64,000 nucleotides of DNA from Cristatella mucedo (lineage: Eukaryota > Bryozoa > Phylactolaemata > Cristatellidae). Shown here one piece after another: positions 60,901 through 64,000 of this stretch. The number at the start of each line of letters is the position of its first letter. Position 1 is the first letter of the stretch. The DNA lies in NCBI GenBank assembly GCA_009760855.2, contig WPIO01000194.1:248001-312000 (forward strand), given 5' to 3'. The notes below the pieces were generated by a model that was given only the letters and a program-made list of their open reading frames with translations, did no database searches and was not told the origin of the DNA. Made by a program: the position numbers and the translations under genes.

Positions 60901-61352
60901 CCTCACTAGCTGTATTACGTAAATGTTGCTGCAAGTATTATTAAACAGTTTTAAGCCTATGTTATTTGTATTTTTGTGTTTATATTCGTATCTCCAGCAA
61001 CTGATTTTTTCATGATCTCATGAGTCGTTTTAATCATACGCAATTGAATTTATTCGCTATACTTGTTCCCAAAAAATAGCATTGGTTAAGCAATGTCACA
61101 GGAGTGTAAGGCACGATTCTTGATTTCATGCAGTGGAGAGAAATAAAGAAAGATTAACATAGAGCTAGCTTTAGCTGTAAAAGCACATTTCAGTGAGCAT
61201 TGGGTTCTAACATGCCAATCAGGTAATGAAGTTAGTGAAATACTGATGATTCTGATGATATTCAACGTGAGTCCATAAGTCGCTAGACTGAAAGTTAAGC
61301 AAATCAATAATTTTGTCACTAAAGCCACATAAAAGCAAAACAATTGAGCGTT
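57946..61352. other. AT-rich DNA, no gene identified
   Basis: Short frames at minus 59006-59236, minus 60432-60623 and minus 61086-61343 show no convincing motif. The last one lies just beyond the stop codon of the channel-like exon and could be its 3' untranslated region. Confidence 0.3.
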
Positions 61353-61519
61353 CTAGAATGCTATTTTTCTGATGCTGCTTGTTGAAGGAGAAATAGACTG
61401 CACTGCATTTTTTTTTTTTAGAAAGCAGTCGTATGCCAGTTCTGTAATCGCTTGTGCAATTTCAATAAAAGTCACGCAGCTGAAGCCGATGTAAAATCCT
61501 GATGTTCCACCCAAGTCAT
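61353..61519 (-). CDS. DEG/ENaC-type sodium channel, last exon with pore segment
   Basis: A strong acceptor (GCCTATTTTTGGATTTCAG) precedes a minus-strand exon whose translation reads DLGGTSGFYIGFSCVTFIEI and then AQAITELAYDC, followed by a short lysine- and serine-rich tail and a TAG. The pattern LGG-G-GF-IG-S-T-EI is the second membrane segment of degenerin/epithelial and acid-sensing sodium channels, including a G-F-S version of the G-x-S selectivity filter. These channels are trimers in the plasma membrane. The first codon is split by the intron. A WPTSKWKLPSLL stretch on the same strand at about 61700-61740 may be part of an earlier exon, but that is weak. The rest of the gene was not found. 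Confidence 0.6.
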
Positions 61520-62109
61520 CTGAAATCCAAAAATAGGCAAACAAATGTTTAAACTTAGTTCAGCTATGTAATGGAAAAGAAAAATTAGGCATCAGATATG
61601 TTTCATAATTCAAGTTTTGATATCAACCACGACAATACATAGAGATTTAAAATATCCTATCATGATACAGAGTGTCAATTTCAAGTTACGACAATGGTTT
61701 TTGCTAGCAAGCTTGGAAGTTTCCATTTCGACGTAGGCCAGAAGTTCTTTATGAAAAAGTTTTTCCTTATAACAAGCTAGATTATGTTTTACTTATCGAG
61801 CTGTTCCATGTGTCCGCGTGGGTGTCACCGTCACTGATGTCATGCCTAAATTGAGTCGTTTGTGTTGAATTAAAAATCTGTCAACGAGCATACAGTAATG
61901 ATGCTCCCGAATTGAAGTGATTTTTGATAATTTAAATTTGTTGCTGCAAAGTGAAAACTCGTTGTTGAAATGGATAGACAACTAAAATGCTAGAGCATGT
62001 ACTGCATAAGTGTGTTTAAGCTTAGTAGGATTGTTAAAATGGTTACCATGGCATTACGATCAGCTTTCGCTCTGTGCACTACACCCGATGTGACAATTAG
62101 TGCTTAGTG
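61520..62109. other. Probable intron of the channel-like gene
   Basis: No second clear exon was recognised. A 62-codon minus-strand frame at 61793-61981 has no channel motif. Confidence 0.3.
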
Positions 62110-62280
62110 AGAAACGATGGCCAACTAAGTAAGGCTATCGCTTTTAATGACCTCTGTCGCGTGGTCGTGGTCGTTTCTCATGGTGGGTGAGTCGTCATTT
62201 CAATTGAAAGCGGTAGTGATAGCCGTAAAAGGCTCTTATAAAGCTACACAAATGAGGCAGTTAAATATGCTTGTATTTAG
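62110..62280 (+). mobile_element. tRNA-derived SINE, copy 4
   Basis: Plus-strand, diverged copy: AACTAAGTAAGGCTATCGC (box A region), GACCTC...GTCGTGG, a body with GTGATAGCCGTAAAAGGCTCTTAT, and an end GAGGCAGTTAAATATGCTTG. Confidence 0.55.
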
Positions 62281-62456
62281 TCAGACGCTTACCAGCTTTC
62301 AGTTGTCGCAGCTGAGTTAGCATGCTAAAAAAAGATGCCCAATATTTGTCGAAAGTATGAGTTTTATGTGTGCACTTACGTGCTTTGTGTTTACCAGTTT
62401 TTCAAGAAGGGTTGTCAATTAGCGATAGACTATTAATTTGCCACCAGCGTATTTCT

Positions 62457-62600
62457 TGATAATAATAATAATAATTCACTTGATAAAGCGCCCTCAGAGA
62501 ACATAATCTCTCTCTAGGTGCTTTACATTTGATGAATGCCAATCATTATACAGCGTTAGGAGAAGCTGAAAAAACGCATTCTTGCCAGCTACAAACAGCC
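62457..62600 (-). mobile_element. LINE 3' tail fragment
   Basis: On plus, (ATA)n at 62457-62474 is followed by TTGATAAAGCGCCCTCAGAGAA and ATCTCTCTCTAGGTGCTTTACATTTG. This is the reverse complement of the LINE 3' end seen in copies 1 and 4. Confidence 0.7.
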
Positions 62601-63424
62601 GAAAAGCCTGAGGACGATGCTGACGCAAAATAAAATTTCTAGAAACTTTGTGTGGGCTTTAAATAGATGAAATATAGTACTTCAGCTGCCAACTCATTAA
62701 AATTGCATGAACTTTGTTAATTTAGAAATTTTAGTCGCATGGCTTATTTAGAAATGCTCATCTACACTTAAATAAGAATTTTTTTAAATAATCGTCAGCC
62801 ATTAGTATTATTCGCACTTTCTTAACAGGTAACATTACCTATTATTGCTCATAAAAACATAGCACTGATAATTAGCGTATAGCTTTAATGAATAATTTAA
62901 TATATTTCCTATAGTCAATTTTCTGCAAGCCGCTTGTCAAATTTTTTGTCTAAATATTTAGTTTGCAGAGCACCACATTCTGACTTTCTATGTTCTGGAA
63001 AAAGAAACCACGATAGTAGTAGACTGAAGTAAATTTAGTTCCAAGGCCTAAAGTGTGCTATCGTGAGACGTCTACTTTCCGGAAAGAAGGTGTGCATTTT
63101 GTTCTTACAATCTTTAAGCTGAATCAATTTTGATTTGTACCTCCTGACACCAAGCACTAATTTATTTCTTGTGTATTGTAGAATTCTCTTGTGAATATAT
63201 TTAAGTTCTCACGAACATGGTATTTGCAAATGGATGCTAGCAAGACCTTTCTAGATCTCATCTGTTTGGTTGGTGCCCGTAGCGCCTAAGAAATTAAGTG
63301 AGTATGGACGTTCCAATACTTACCACTTAAAGGTGAGTCTGCAAAACCAAAGGCCTTGTGGGATATGCTGACGGCTAGTCACGCGGTATTTCGTTATGCT
63401 CGAGCATACCTAATAGTTGGCCGT
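62601..63424. other. No recognisable feature
   Basis: AT-rich, without open frames or recognised repeats. Confidence 0.3.
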
Positions 63425-63592
63425 GGTTGTACACTAGGAAAGGCTGTTGCTTTTCATGACCTCGGTCATGACCATTATCTCAAGATCTTGAGTTCGAATC
63501 CAGCGATAGGTTATTTTCTATCGCCACTGCAAGTGGTGGTGATAGTCGTAAACGCTTTTCTAGTTGTAAAAAAGATGCAGATTAATCAGCTA
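63425..63592 (+). mobile_element. tRNA-derived SINE, copy 5
   Basis: Plus-strand copy: CACTAGGAAAGGCTGTTGC (box A region), CATGACCTCGG, box B-like GAGTTCGAATCC, then the body TATCGCCACTGCAAGTGGTG and GATAGTCGTAAACGCTTTTC, and an end GATGCAGATTAATCAGCTAG. A long open frame running through it (63356-63763) is not evidence of a gene. Confidence 0.7.
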
Positions 63593-63599
63593 GAACTTG

Positions 63600-63890
63600 T
63601 TTCATTGCCATTTTCTTGTTGTCGTACAAATGCATTCATAGAAGTTATTGCTGTTGCATTATTGTTCGTGAAATATGCATTACTAAAAGAAAAACTCTTC
63701 CGAGCCTACACAAGGGGCTTAAGCTTAGAACCCACCTGCTTAGCACGCCTAGCATTGTCTTGAACTGCTCGGCACGTTCTCCCTCAAGCGTTGCCGTGAA
63801 TTTCTGTGACTTGGCATTAACCAGGCTATGACTCAGGTCGCTCAACCTAACGCTTGTCTTTGGAATTCACTTGCTTAATGGACGATTAAC
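63600..63890 (+). mobile_element. LINE 5' fragment
   Basis: Similar to 57545-57945 in the opposite orientation: CCRTNAFIEVIAVAL and SPSSVAVNFCDLALTR stretches correspond to CRSNAFLDINIVAK and SPTCITVNLSNLVVIR there. It immediately follows SINE copy 5. Confidence 0.5.
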
Positions 63891-64000
63891 CCTTATTAAT
63901 AAGAGACTTGTTTCTGAAAAGACCTCAACCTGCTCGCTTTGACAGAAACCTAGCTAAAGTCGGTAAACCTCCAAACATAAACGAGGCTACCCCGAAAGGC

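Noticed and set aside
63356-63763. 135-codon plus-strand frame
   Set aside because: It runs through a SINE and a LINE 5' fragment, so it is a composite of repeats and not a gene.

Overview
The window reads as intergenic DNA from an animal, most likely an aquatic invertebrate. It is AT-rich and has no long intact gene. It is littered with broken copies of one L2/CR1-type LINE family, carries five copies of a tRNA-derived SINE, and has many microsatellites. The only convincing host coding sequence is a short spliced exon near 61.4 kb on the minus strand. It resembles the pore-lining (second membrane segment) exon of a DEG/ENaC sodium channel. Two possible exons near 28.3-28.7 kb are much weaker.

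The most interesting part is 36.1-56.9 kb, a strongly AT-rich block with tightly packed but broken genes on both strands. Its gene set is that of a Maverick/Polinton-class endogenous DNA virus: protein-primed type B DNA polymerase, A32/FtsK-like packaging ATPase, adenain-like cysteine protease with its triad still visible, a double-jelly-roll-type major capsid protein, two penton-like minor capsid genes, a PLA2-like virion protein, fibre-like proteins, an HNH/AP2 endonuclease, and several unknown genes. I saw no retroviral-type integrase.

Layout of the block. The left part (A, 36.1-42.69 kb) holds a polymerase N-terminal remnant, a zinc-ribbon gene, ATPase, a coiled-coil gene, penton-like 1, penton-like 2, a small helical gene and the capsid gene, which is cut short. 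At about 42.69 kb it meets a second, inverted copy (B, 42.69-56.9 kb): the tail of penton-like 1, the coiled-coil gene and ATPase on the minus strand, then zinc-ribbon/protease and the other genes out to a near full-length polymerase reading inward from the right end. The two parts form an inverted pair with arms of about 3 kb, and a polymerase start lies at each outer edge. Frameshifts and stop codons in nearly every gene, and two AT microsatellites grown inside genes, indicate an old, non-functional insertion.

Two regulatory patterns survive decay. First, a start-site motif close to TATATAGAAATG sits directly on about fourteen gene starts on both strands; in several cases its TAG is also the stop codon of the gene before it. 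Second, in both copies the divergent zinc-ribbon/ATPase pair is separated by only about 20 bp centred on the same 10-bp palindrome, TATTATAATA.

Flanks: 0-36 kb holds a 121-bp tandem repeat with telomere-like CCCTAA words, LINE and SINE pieces, a two-copy unclassified repeat of about 0.8 kb, GA, CA and AT microsatellites, and a GC-rich alanine-type triplet tract just before the viral block. 57-64 kb holds a 66-bp tandem duplication, LINE 5'-end fragments, two SINEs and the channel exon.
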